This document shows, piece by piece, positions 10,732 to 21,416 of a stretch of 64,000 nucleotides of DNA. Position 1 is the first letter of the stretch, and the number at the start of each line of letters is the position of its first letter. Position numbers and translations under genes: made by a program. This stretch comes from Marsupella aquatica (taxonomy: Eukaryota; Marchantiophyta): assembly GCA_973895155.1 (NCBI GenBank), contig OZ316897.1:6820001-6884000 (forward strand), given 5' to 3'. The notes beneath the pieces are model-generated. The model saw only the letters and a program-made list of their open reading frames with translations, was not told the DNA's origin and ran no database searches.

Positions 10732-12008
10732 TTACTCGGAAGAGTCATCACTATCGGTTTCATCTGCAGCTACACGACGCTCTCCCTTTTCCTCCTCGGA
10801 GTTTCTTGTACCTTGTTCCTCTCCACCTTCACTCGATTCATCATCAGAAGCAAAATTGAGAACCGACCGAAGCTTATCTCTCTTTTTTCTGTCGGCAGTA
10901 GGAACAGGTGGAGGTAACACTGCAATCTCTTTGGGAGACAACAAATCCATGAAAACCTTTGAAGCGGTTTCAATAAATTCTTTCCGGTGTTCTATCCCGA
11001 GTACAAATCATCCAGAGAAGTCGCCAGCAATGTAAGAGCTTCCAGCCCCAGCAGTCCAATCCATAAAAATATCACGAGGCCGTGTGACAAGCTCTATAAT
11101 AGATTGCATAAAACCCACAGACAGACGAGCATTTCCAGCAAACTTCATTTGCGGGAATGGATCTGATTTGAGAGAAGAGAGTCCGATCAAATTGGTAACC
11201 GAAGGGTCCTCACTGATGGACAACGGCCAAAATTTGGGGTCTTTGGGAATTTTACATTTCCCATTAATTCGGCCAAATATGTCGAGCCTGAGGGTAAACA
11301 TCTCTCGGTCTGTCTTTGCCACATACATCGGGTCAGACATCACAACATTATGCGAGCATATACACTGAAATTTCCTTGACTCCTGACAGGCAGCAATGAC
11401 TTGCGACATGGGATCGTACTCCCCATTGTGTAGAATTACAAGGAACCCATCATCTGATAAAAATGGATCCATGGATTTGAAAAAAGATCTAGCCATTGAG
11501 TGATCTGGAATGTTCCATTTAGGAACCTTCTTATCAATGATAGATGGTTTGAACCCGGTCGGTAGGTAAATGAAGCCGGCATCCACTCCAAACGATCTTA
11601 CTTTCCCCCCCGGAACAACTCCCTTATCTTTAAATCCCAACTTAACGAGGTCTTTTCCCCATTTCTCCACATCACTAACCCACTCGGGCTTCTTCTCCTT
11701 GTTGAACGTCGAGTCAAAAAATTCAGAAAGGCTTGTCTCAACCATGCAATGGCGAGACACAGTTGTTTTGAAGTTTCCAACTTCACGTTGGAAACCAGAA
11801 GCTATAACACTCTCCCTTAAAGATTGTCCACCTTCGATAGCTCTCTTTCGTTTCTTCCTGGTACTCGTGGCGTCGATAGGAACTATAACCTTCCCTTTGT
11901 CGACTAGAGTAATGGGGTCCGATCGAGCTCCCGTGTTTGCCTTGGAAACTTCAGGTGTAGCATCCTTTTTCGTATCTCCCATTCCCACCGTATTAGACTT
12001 CCTCCCTC
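10732..12008 (-). pseudogene. DNA methyltransferase-like exon of MULE-1 cargo gene
   Basis: Exon 3 of the cargo gene (acceptor TTTTAG just before 12008). Near its end is the pattern MQSIIELVTRPRDIFMDW followed by TAGAGSSYIAG and FVLGIEHRKEF. This is the layout of motifs X, I and II of amino-methyltransferases of the permuted (beta) type that act on adenine N6 or cytosine N4. The tail is acidic and Ser-rich. The catalytic motif IV is not canonical: the nearest candidates are SDPMYV and DAGFIYLP, so activity is uncertain. A TGA at 11008-11010 interrupts the frame between motifs I and II where an Arg codon (CGA) is likely. Exon 2 joins this exon in frame. I infer the enzyme class from motif order. 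A Rossmann-fold protein of another kind is possible. Confidence 0.55.
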
Positions 12009-12198
12009 CTAAAATATAACCAGGTCGTAGTTAGAATAAGTACTTTTAAAGTATTGAAAGAAGCTAGCGCCTGGCGCTAACCAAATGCAATTCACTTAAG
12101 TCGCAACCGAAGCCTAATAACCAAGAAAGAGAATACCCTCAACAGAATATTTTTTGCCAGCGCCTGGCGCTGGCAAAATCATGGATAGCAATACTTAC

Positions 12199-13532
12199 TC
12201 TTCTTTCCAGATTTAGTAGACTCGCTCGGTGCTGCTAGCTCCGCTTTGGCTTTCGCGCGAGGTTTGCGACTCCGGTCCACATGCACAACAGTTGTTTCAC
12301 AGATAGTTTGTAAGTTTGTGGCAGACTTGTCTACATCGTCAAGTAGACCCTGCTTCATGTCGGACACAAGTTTTGCTGGCATCTGAGACTTTGAAAGCTT
12401 ATGGAAGGCATCTTTTTCCCTTTGATCAAAAGGAGAATCCCATCTATCTGTATCTAGATACCAGGGGCAGTGAGTTCTCTCCCATTCTGTCATTGGTCTC
12501 GGAGGAAATATGCCCTCCGTGGGGTACATAGAGTACAAATCAGCCAAGGCATCATCTTCACTTATTGAAATCCACTTCATAAAAGCTGCAGGATATGCCC
12601 AGAAGTAATCAGGTTTGGTTACCTCCATGTGCATGTAGAACCTATACACAAACCTCTTCGCTCGCTTCTGGTTTCTCTGGGTGTAATCTTCTTTGTCAGG
12701 GTACTTTGAAGGCCACATAGTGTGAAAGAACTTATTCTTCACGGAATCACCAAATCTCTTGAATTCATTTGTAACAAATTGAACTAGATCATCAAACAAA
12801 CTACAATTCCACTCTTCCAATCTATTCGCGGGCATGGTTTGCTCAACTTCACGTAGACATGAATGTAACATGCCAGCAGCAATTCCCTCCACACTATTCC
12901 AAGTGATCCAAGTGTGGCACCACTGTTTGACTGGATCATCGTGAACACTTGCTGGGTGAAAAAACTGTCTCCGCAGCTCAGGATTGCAATGTGCCACAAG
13001 TAAAGTGCTTCGTAACTTTGGGTCTAGAGCAGAAACAGCGGTGAACAATCGTGCGCGGTCCATCGTACATACAACGGTGTCAGGCTTGTTCTCTCTCTTG
13101 TTTCTCTCTGTGACAGCATACATTTTTGCACATGTACTGAGGAAATCTTCAAATTCAGGACTTAATAAGGGCGTAATTTTTGAAGACTTCACTGCCCAAT
13201 CTTTGGTTGCGTCTTTCATCATGGCCGCATGCTATTTTGAAATCTCGTCCGCCGACCATGGACTCCCTTGAGCCTCCGCTGCCTCCATGTCGAGTTTGAA
13301 TTGATGCGAGTACGACTTTATCTTATTCTCACAAAGAATGTAAACAAGTGCTTCTTGTGGCATCTTCTTCGTATACCATGACCCCTTCCGAGTTTTCAGC
13401 CGAATGCTTTCAAACTTCTTGAAATTACCCGGGTCAATCAATTTACTGTAATACTCAAGGTCATGCGCCAGAATTTGTTTGATTCTGTCCGCATCCAGGA
13501 TCCAGGAAGGCTCTACAACTGCTTGGCCAAGC
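12199..13532 (-). pseudogene. Middle exon of MULE-1 cargo gene, function unknown
   Basis: Exon 2, about 445 codons. The acceptor is TAG before 13532 and the donor is GTAAGT (12198-12193). Both junctions keep the reading frame. A TAG at 13232-13234, probably from CAG, interrupts it before the ATG at 13222. The protein is rich in Trp, Tyr, Phe and charged residues and predicted helical, with motifs such as WPSKYPDKEDY and WAYPAAFMKWI. It ends in a Lys-rich linker. I do not recognise a domain. It lies between the ParB-like part and the methyltransferase-like part of one protein. Flanking introns are 13656-13533 and 12198-12009, and each contains the 13-bp palindrome (one and two copies). Confidence 0.6.
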
Positions 13533-13656
13533 CTACACGAACAAACGTTGAGAGTAAGAGTCAATGAAAAACAATTCATGTATAAGCAGCGCCGAGCGCT
13601 AGTAAATACAGCACTCGCAAGATTTAAGGAAAGAACTGGAAATCATGAGAACTTAC

Positions 13657-14443
13657 TGATTCACGGTGTGCATAGCTGCCTCAATTTCAATGAGAGATCC
13701 CTTGTCTCCTTTAAATATTGTACAGAGCACACAAGGATGATATTTTGGATTGTCCGGGTTTTCCTCTGTTACAAGCGTCCAGGAGTACAGCCTGTGATTT
13801 CCATCGAATACAGAGAACATCTTATCCTTCAAGACGAGAAAATCCGGGTCAGCCTCGCATTCAGCCTCAACTTCTCGTTCTCCAATTGCCATATTGGATC
13901 CCATGAATCACGAATGTCCTGGGTACAGGTCAGAACAATTCCGTTCTCATCCGTTGGCTGCACATAGAAACACATCCCTATCGAAGAGTTGTAACCCATA
14001 CTACGAAAAGAGTCTTTCAGCTTCTCGATGGAAGAGCTGTTTTTCTGCAGAGTACGAACCACCTCCATGTGAACCAATCGACACAGAGGGATTCTAGGCG
14101 GCTCCTTGTCAAATCCACGAGAATCCTTTCCAAAAGACATGACATGTTTCGAAATGAGATCAGTCTCAGCAAGCGCGCAATCCGCAACATCCTGGATCGC
14201 AATTGTGTCTACGTTGTCCATCTTTCTTCGCAAAGGATTTGGACCCAAAACACCGCTGACAGAAGTGAGCGGCAACAACTTTGAGGAACGAGTTACACGA
14301 CGTGTATAGACTGAACCAGTAAACAAAGACTGCGAAGATTCAGAATAAGCTCGCTCCTGGTCAGGAACCGCACTATACCCTCTGGAAGAAGAGGGGAATA
14401 CCTCCATCGTCTTCCTTCTAGAAGCGTACGAACTATCGTACAA
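13657..14443 (-). pseudogene. ParB-like domain exon of MULE-1 cargo gene
   Basis: First exon, ATG at 14443, donor GTAAGT at 13656-13651. After a Ser-rich start, the segment VHMEVVRTLQKNSS, SIEKLKDSFRSMGYNSSI and, further on, VFDGNHRLYSW follows the order of ParB/sulfiredoxin-fold domains: a partner-selection strand, a helix with 'eeLkeSi..G', and the hallmark DGxHR. In bacteria and phages such domains bind or cut DNA and are sometimes encoded with DNA methyltransferases. The frame changes by one base near 13890, so one base has probably been lost. The total gene over four exons would encode about 1,130-1,210 residues. It diverges from the transposase gene and shares an 870-bp upstream region with it. 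Confidence 0.55.
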
Positions 14444-15314
14444 TGAAATTATGGAACTATAATCATCTCTGAACGTGTAATATATTCTAGCGGGAGGATG
14501 ACATAACCTAGAGGAAAGCCATTAGCTCTGATGTTTGGTAGTTTCCAACGTCTGTATACGGAAGGTTTAATTACCCAAATCAAACGGTAGAAGATGCGTA
14601 ACACACACGGAAGTCATAAGTTACCGTTGAATGTTACCGTTAAAGACATTTCCTAACATCATATCAATACTAGCGCCGGGCGCTAGCATTAATGATGACC
14701 ATCAAGGTGAACAATTTAGAGTATGCTTATAATAGCGCCCGACGCTAGTATAAACTGGAAGAAATTTAGAGGTCTTTTTTGAAGGAGCTATGACATAAAT
14801 TTTGGCCTTTCCACCCCCATATTTTATTAAAGTATCATTCAGTACATCGTTTACGGAGAAATATTTCTCAAATGTACTAGCACCCGGCGCTAGTATAAAT
14901 GTTCATTTATCATCCATAATCCATCAAAACCATCCTTTGAAGGCACCATTTATTCCCAATTACCACCTAGTATGTGGTCATAATGTTCATTTTCAGGGAA
15001 TTTATTCTATACTAGCGTCGGGCGCTAGTTTGGAATGTCAAGATTTCAGACACATTTTTAGTGGCGTATTTTAGTTAGCGCCAGGCGCTACTAAAATTTG
15101 ACAATACCTTGTCATGTCTTATGGTCTGTTTAAGTAAGGTTGGTGATCTTTTTAGCAATATGTTCGTGTCTGACATCCGGACTTATCGGGGAAAAAATGA
15201 CAAAAATCATTTATGGTGCCAATGGATCCTCCATCGTCTATGTTTTATGTCGTATACAAACGGATCGGTTAACGTCAAATTCCCAGGTTCGACAGATATA
15301 AGCTGAACAATACC
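14444..15314. promoter_or_regulatory. Divergent promoter region of MULE-1 with five palindromes
   Basis: The 871 bases between the start of the cargo gene (minus) and the transposase gene (plus) contain no gene but five of the 15 palindromes, at 14672-14684, 14734-14746, 14879-14891, 15014-15026 and 15077-15089. This is the densest cluster in the element. Position and symmetry suggest an operator-like region for both genes, bound by a dimeric protein. That is an inference. Confidence 0.55.
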
Positions 15315-18300
15315 ATGAACTTTTCTTCTTTCAAACGCTATAGCCCTCGGTTTTTGTTTTTGTTCACCATGTCTCGGTCTATCATTCTTTCTCGATTCGG
15401 TTCTGAAGATATTGTGACTATCCCCGTCCCCATGGAAGATACGTACAAGCAGGTCCGGGAGAGTTATCTCTGCGGGAGATTTGATTTGAAGATGAATGAT
15501 ATTGAGGCCATTGTTTGAGAGCTCGAATCCATTGATGATATCGAGGATGCTGCAACGTTCAATGTCGATGACGGTGAACGGTTTTGGCATCTCTACGCAG
15601 GGATCTCATACTCGGTTTGTTTAAGACAGCATGGAGGACTGTCCAGTTTCCCGCCGGTTCCATGTGATGTGGTTGAGATTTCTTCAAGTGAGGATGGAGA
15701 TCGTACTCTAAGTCCACCGTCGAAGAAGAAAAGCCCGCTCCCTACTGTCGTGAAAGCTGAGACTCCGGGAAGCTCTAAGCAGTTGGAGGTCGTGTACCTG
15801 CGCAGTGCGATGGATACGTTACTCAAATCAACTGGTCATAGTGAGTTGTCACGGTTCATATCAGCGGGTGATTTCAGGCATGAACAAGTGTCCTGTTTGC
15901 CAACTAAGTACAATGGTAACATCGTGTTTGAGTTGCCGCCCATTGATAAGATGCTCTCTAAAGGCTCTAGGCTTAGGGACATGGATCGTGCCAAAGATTG
16001 TTACATTTGGACACGCATATTTCCAACAACTGCAATTGTTCATCCTAAAAACCTTTGGCAGTTTGGGAAGGTTACCTGTACAGGATTCATTGAATGCAGG
16101 AACAAGTCCTGCGACTATTTCCAAAGGAAGAAGAAGGCAAATGCTAAGGCATGGCAGGGTACTCCAAAGCTCAATGGTCAGTATGCTGTGGGATCTTTCA
16201 TCGAAGAGGGAGGTGTTGTTTGTCATTACTGTGAACAGATTCCTTTTTGTGTGAAGTACTGCCCTGCCCGTTTGTTTTACATGTACCCCCAAGTATTACT
16301 TGATGCGGAAACATGTAGTCATATGTCCCGCCTGGCAATTCATATAGGTGAGCACAACCATCCAGGTAGAAAAACCTTCTATAGGAGTGTGGAGAAGATA
16401 GCTGAGGATCTAATTAAAAAAAAACATGAAGCCAATCCTCTGTCAAAACCGGCAGGGATCTTGAATTCTGCTACAGGGTCCTTAGTGAAATCTCTCTGCG
16501 AACATGTTGACGACATGGTCGATATCGAAAAAACTGAAATATGGAAGTCTCTGATGGTCCTTTCCACTCCGCAGAAGTTTGCATCTCTTTGTCAGAGCGT
16601 TAGGATAGACCAAAAAGGTCGGGGTGAATTAGATTTTCTCTCGCAAATGCAGAGGAGGATTCATGTGTCGTTTCTCCAGAGGTATTTGCTTCCAGGTCAG
16701 GGATGTCAGAACGATAGGCCTCACATCTTTAAAATGACCGTGAAAGGTCACGGTTCCAATGTGGATCTTTTGAGGCAGATGCAACCGGGTGGAAGACTCG
16801 AAGGAGCCTGGGTAAGTTTCGATGTGATGTAGCGTGTCACCACGGATTGGTTTACTTTCAGCGCACACGTCTACGACCACAATTTCCGTGCACTGTGTAC
16901 AATTTTCACATGCAAGTTGAAAGGTGAAGACACTGAGTCTTTTGAAAAGGCATGGAGAGTGATGATTGAGGTTTGCAAAGAAAATGAACTTTAGGAGGTT
17001 GTCATCCAAGGATTTATGGCCGACAATGCACAAGCTGGATGGAATGCAGTGCGAAATGTTTTTTTTGGTGGACACCCGGACCCGGAGAGGGAGCGCTCTG
17101 ATGCATTTCACTTTTATCAATCTTTTCATCGTCATTCCAAGGAAGGAGTACTGGAAGAATGTCAATCGGAGCATCGGAGACTTTGGGAGAAACTGAGAAA
17201 TGCTCCATCATTTGTGGCAGCATATCGGGTGTCCCGAGAGATTGTTGTGTGATGGCAATCAGGAAACTGTGTCCCCGGAAAGCTGAAGATGCTGCAAAGC
17301 TGGATATCTTGGTGGGTTGTTCGCTGGCGCCAGTGGGGCAATTTTATTCGAGTGGTAAGGCATCCATCTATCTAGACTGTAATGTTCATCAACTTCATAT
17401 TAGCGCCAGGCGCTGGTTATTTTCTCCATACACGTCAAAACAAGTAGTACAAGAAATTGAAGCCAATATGTAGTTAGAATTCAGTATTAAACATTGAAAT
17501 TGTATTTCAGGCCTGTTCTACATATTTATGTTGCCAGCGTCGGGCGCTGGTAATAGAATACTACTTACGGTTGACATTTTCGTATGGCAGAGCAAAAGCG
17601 CTGAGGAAGGTGCCTTGATCCCCAACTGTACAGGGTCAGAATCAAGGCATGCGTCCATGAAAGCCTCGGCTACAAAGAAAAAGGTCGGTCTTCATGAAGC
17701 TTGCGAAGTTGACCAAAACCGTGCTCTGTCTCAAGTTGCCGGATACAGTGCATACCGTAAAGGCTTGAACCGGGGGAAGGGGCCAACTATATGGGAATTA
17801 GCATTCCGTTCCGCCGATCAAGCAGGTTTGCCAAGATTGTTTGAAGAAGCGACTAATATGCTTCTATCTAACGCAACAGAATTTGATTTGGAAAGAAGTA
17901 CTCCCCTGAATGGAGATATAATGACAAAGTCAATGAAGAGGAAGGGACATGCAACTGGGACTGTCTCTCCACAAGATTCCCATCGGCATGACATCGTTCT
18001 AATAACCACACCAAATACTCGTGGTTTGAAAAGGAAGAACCTGAACAGAACTGACTTTTCTTCTATTCCCTCAAGTTCTGATCATCCTGTCACAAAGGCG
18101 GTGAATCTCTCAGGTATGGTCACATCAGAGAGTGATACTGATTCACTGGACTATACTCCTCAAACAACCCGAACAACAAGATCCTCAAAACCTCCGCTCA
18201 GTGCCCCAGTAGCACTTCAGAATCAACTTCCACGCGCGATTGTGCTAGAGAAGGGTGTCCCTCTGGGGCAGTGGCAGTTGCGATGGATATCGAAGTATGG

Positions 18301-19120
18301 AGCAGGTCCGCAATGCAATGGTACCCTGAATGGGAGTTCGGATCGCGATGAGTGTCGAAATCGTATCAAGAAGGTTGGCTTCCATTCGTCTGAAGGTGTT
18401 GTCGGAATTGTCGTGAAGGGCCATCGTCTCTTCAGGGGCGAACCCATCTCCGAAATGATTTGGTTTTGCCCGAACCAAGCGTGTTACAAGAGTCATCCGC
18501 GTCATGGTATTCAGAAGCTTCCTCCTTTTCCTGACATTTTGCCTGTTCTGAAGGGTACGAGCCCGTCTCCTTATGAAATTACATTCCTGGAAGAGCAAGG
18601 ACTTGTCTTAGAGCGAACAACAGGATTGAGTCGATCTGCGCCATCTGCTTTTGACCTCAGGATAAATGTTAACGTGTTCCCAGAAACAATAAGGTTTTTG
18701 GAGCCGAATCTCCGACTTGGTAGTCGGAATGGGAGGAACTCAAGGCCTCGGTCTAATCTCACTGTGGGTCACACGAAGCGAATGGAGTCTGCACGACAAG
18801 AAGTGATGAGTTTGGATGGGGAATGGAATGTTCAGACCGGAAATGCTTTTGGAAAGCAATTTCAAATTTGAACCCATGGGAACCATCGATCACCAAGCAC
18901 ATACTTCGTCCAAATCTGTATCTTCCCCGCTTGCTCTTGTGAAGACTTCTTCCTCCGACATTCGCGTGGCAAGTCGTACATGCCTTGCAAACATCTATAC
19001 TGGGTGTACATAAATGTTTTCAAACTTGAGATTGAGGAGTCAACTCTTTGTAGCCAACCTATTTTGACTTTAGGCGAAGTCAGGCTTGTGCTGGAGAGGC
19101 AGAACTTGAATGGCTTATGA
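15315..19120 (+). pseudogene. Mutator-like (MULE) transposase, MULE-1
   Basis: ATGs at 15315 and 15369 are both in frame. Exon 1 runs to 17354 (donor GTAAGG) and exon 2 starts at 17591 (after TATGGCAG), with a phase-0 junction. Order of parts: acidic N-terminus with VVEISSSEDG, which looks like a SUMO-interacting motif; a Cys/His segment ending HIGEHNHP, as in WRKY-GCM1 fingers; the DDE region with GFMADNAQAGWNAV; a basic linker; and a SWIM finger, CSC near 18944 and CKH near 18985. Five stops break the frame: TGA 15516, TAG 16830, TAG 16992, TGA 17250 and TGA 18869. MULE-2 has a sense codon at 16830, 16992 and 17250 (CAG, CAG, TGG). The last stop precedes the SWIM finger, so the ancestral protein ended at 19120. 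The intron holds two 13-bp palindromes. Confidence 0.78.
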
Positions 19121-19832
19121 GAGAGATCAAAACTGCCCAATAGGTCATCGTTCAATATAACGGTTATTCCTATTTTGTCTTTTTCCAACGGATATTTTAG
19201 TTGTTTTATTGAGACTTTGTTGGTTAGCGTCGGGCGCTGGTTCTAGGAAACCGGATATTCATTGCTTCATTATGTACGTGTATTGTGGAAGAATGACCTC
19301 TTGTTTTATTTAAAATATGTCAGTTGATTAAATTTTCTACTGTCTTCAAAGCCTCGAGGATGTGATTTGTCATTTGTTTGTGACGTTACAAGGTCCATTT
19401 AATCAACTCCTTTAGATTGGGTTGATTTGGACTCCACGATTGACATGTGCTATGGTGGGTCCCACTCTAAGGGTCACTATTTGGCGATGAAAATAGATTG
19501 ATTTGCATGAATGTTTCTTTAGGCACACTCCTAATACCATGTTTTTTATCTTCTACAATAAATTGTTGTGTCAATGGAGGATTGATAGTACACTTCATCC
19601 ATCGGATGGCACAAAATAATTGTTTGTTTTAAACTTTATTGCCCCTCGAAAAATTATGCCATTAGAGTGGTGGATATGCACCTTAGAGTGGTGGATATGC
19701 ACGTTATGGTTCAGGCAAAACTGGTAACAGGGACAAGCTTACTGGTAATAGGTACAATTTCCCTGTTAACAGAAAATAAACCCCTGGTAACAGGTTTTCT
19801 GTTTTCTATTTTCTGTCATGGCTATCATACCC
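19121..19832. repeat. MULE-1 right subterminal region with 21-bp phased repeats
   Basis: Non-coding. It has one palindrome (19226-19238), a short direct duplication TTAGAGTGGTGGATATGCAC around 19662-19701, and four 10-bp units of the type CTGGTAACAG starting at 19721, 19742, 19763 and 19784, exactly 21 bp apart. The inverted terminal repeat follows, ending at 19832. The same arrangement is kept in MULE-2 at 60612-60683. These are probable transposase binding sites. Confidence 0.75.
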
Positions 19833-20159
19833 CGTGTCATCCTCCCATGAGAGAAGATTATGGACTGGCTCTACTGTGGCTATCACCTCCACCTTACCCT
19901 GGCCGTTTTTCTTGGCTTTCTTGGGTGGCTTAGACATGACATTATTCATACCTTGGTTGCGAGTCATGACTTTGGCACAAGTGCTTTGTGCTGGTGATCG
20001 AGAATTGGCTACACTCTTCTTCAAAGAATCTGCATCCATATGTGACACTTTTGATTGTGTAGCAGGATTTCCCTGCAACATCATCTCAGTATCTACCAAC
20101 ATTGTACTTGCTTCAATTGAAGCATCTACAATCTTACTTGAATCCAATGTTGCTCCCAA
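19833..20159 (-). pseudogene. CACTA-2 second gene, exon interrupted by MULE-1
   Basis: A minus-strand frame rich in Ser, Thr and Lys, with a basic stretch PPKKAKKNGQGK. It leads in frame into the exon at 8372-8146 once MULE-1 is removed. Its end (LLSWEDDT) aligns with LLAVDESGT of the CACTA-3 protein. The apparent stop at 19806 lies inside MULE-1 and is not native. Confidence 0.7.
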
Positions 20160-20783
20160 GTTTCGACGTCACTTCACCCTGCTCCCACTTGGTTGAGAGT
20201 CTGTCAACTTTGCATCAACTACAATTCAGTGTCATGTCCAACATAAGTCAATCACTCATCACATGTACTAAATGTACATGTCACCAAGCACAAAATTGTC
20301 ACTATCTCCTTACCATTATGAACAACCTTCTTCCCCTTCTTTGCCATTGCCATATCCTCCATGTCTGCTTCTGCTGATCAATAAACACACCACAATATTC
20401 AGGTTGAATCTATTAACCACTGAATTGTTTCTCAACATTCATATAGAGGAATTTAAAGCATCAGCTTACCTGATACCTCCTTGGCTATGGTCACTGAGGC
20501 ACTGGGCACATCTTTTTCATTATTGCTCTTTGAATCACCTGATACATCAATCATGATGTCACTTCAGATCCTAGTTGATCCAACCAGTTCTTACATAAAA
20601 GATTACCTCCAACCTGCTTAAGCTTCACAAACTCCATGCACTTTTCAAATGATTCATATTGGATCATAGCAGGTTACCTGTCTCAGCAACCTTCTTGCCC
20701 TTCTGCTTACTGATTCTAGGGTCCTTCTCTGCCTCCACTCTTCCTGCATTCAAACCATTCACTCAATTCATGAAAACTTACTT
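20160..20783 (-). other. CACTA-2 intronic stretch
   Basis: Between two exons of the CACTA-2 second gene. It is AT-rich with no convincing frame of its own. Short coding pieces may be hidden here, since the homologous CACTA-3 region has several small exons, but I cannot place them. Confidence 0.4.
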
Positions 20784-21101
20784 CTAACATTTGAACATAG
20801 GACACAATGAACAATGGGCCGGTGTCATTTCCATACCTGTGTCAGATTTGCCAATTCCCTTTTTTGTTAACAAGGGCACACTTTGTACAATGTTGCCCTC
20901 ATTGTTTGGTTGGGAACCACCCAATTTTTCAATCACAAGCTTGAAATTAGATTCCACTGATGCAAGAAGGTTCGCTACAGATGCCTCCACAATATCCAAA
21001 CAATCAGCCAATTTACTTTCCACTTGAGGGAGTCCACACTCTAATGACTTCAACCGTTCACACATCTCTGTGAGAGTTGTAACAGTTCCCTGTCCTAACA
21101 C
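20784..21101 (-). pseudogene. CACTA-2 second gene, helical exon
   Basis: The frame contains LTEMCERLKSLECGLPQVES and continues as a heptad-like helix (VEASVANLLASVESNFKLV). It corresponds to the CACTA-3 exon with ISGHLKVVKTCLPEINERL and probably mediates oligomerisation. A donor (GTATGG) lies near 20837, so the last codons of the open frame are intronic. Confidence 0.6.
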
Positions 21102-21416
21102 AGCTTACATATCTCAGATAACTATCCCCAAGAATTGGTTACTTACTTCCTACTACATTTCTTTCTGATGCTCAAGGCCAAATAGTCACAGAACATACAT
21201 AATTACAACATAATCACCTGTTTGGAAGTCACACTTGTTACCTCACTCCTTTGTTTCATGAACTCCTCTCTCACTTCTTGCGCTGAAGGTTCTTCACCTG
21301 TCAATTTCTTCTGTAGTCCACATCAACATACATATGAATGAAACCAAATGTTGATTGTTAATGAAAATGTAATAATGGTAGCAAGATGATAAGTTTGAGG
21401 CTTACTATCAGGCATG

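Larger units (their letters stand above)
8811..19238. repeat. Dispersed 13-bp palindrome AGCGCC-N-GGCGCT (15 copies in MULE-1)
   Basis: Copies start at 8811, 8934, 9036, 10269, 12066, 12159, 13588, 14672, 14734, 14879, 15014, 15077, 17402, 17536 and 19226. Seven match AGCGCC-N-GGCGCT exactly (8934, 10269, 12066, 12159, 14672, 15077, 17402). The others differ by one transition, always C-to-T or G-to-A. Many are flanked by T and A, giving TAGCGCC..GGCGCTA. None lies in a supported exon. Five are in the divergent promoter region, three in the two main introns of the cargo gene, and two in the transposase intron. Three more occur in MULE-2 (61162, 62853, 62964), at positions matching 19226, 17536 and 17402. 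Confidence 0.9.
8373..19832 (+). mobile_element. MULE-1, Mutator-like transposon with ParB/methyltransferase cargo
   Basis: An 11,460-bp element flanked by the 8-bp duplication CGTGTCAT (8365-8372 and 19833-19840). The ends begin GGG on both sides and share an imperfect inverted repeat of about 35 bp. Inside the ends are phased 10-bp repeats. On the plus strand it carries a spliced transposase (15315-19120). On the minus strand it carries a spliced gene with ParB-like and methyltransferase-like domains (14443-10391) and a small gene of unknown function (9543-9241). Both large genes contain premature stops, so this copy is probably not autonomous now. MULE-2 at the right edge is a second copy. 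Confidence 0.85.

Noticed and set aside
11262-11350. SDPMYV as a functional DPPY catalytic motif
   Set aside because: It departs from the (D/N/S)PP(Y/F/W) form and another candidate exists upstream. I kept it only as a possibility.
18862-19188. A 108-codon minus-strand frame conserved between the MULE copies
   Set aside because: The opposite strand carries the SWIM finger in the transposase frame, which explains the conservation better.
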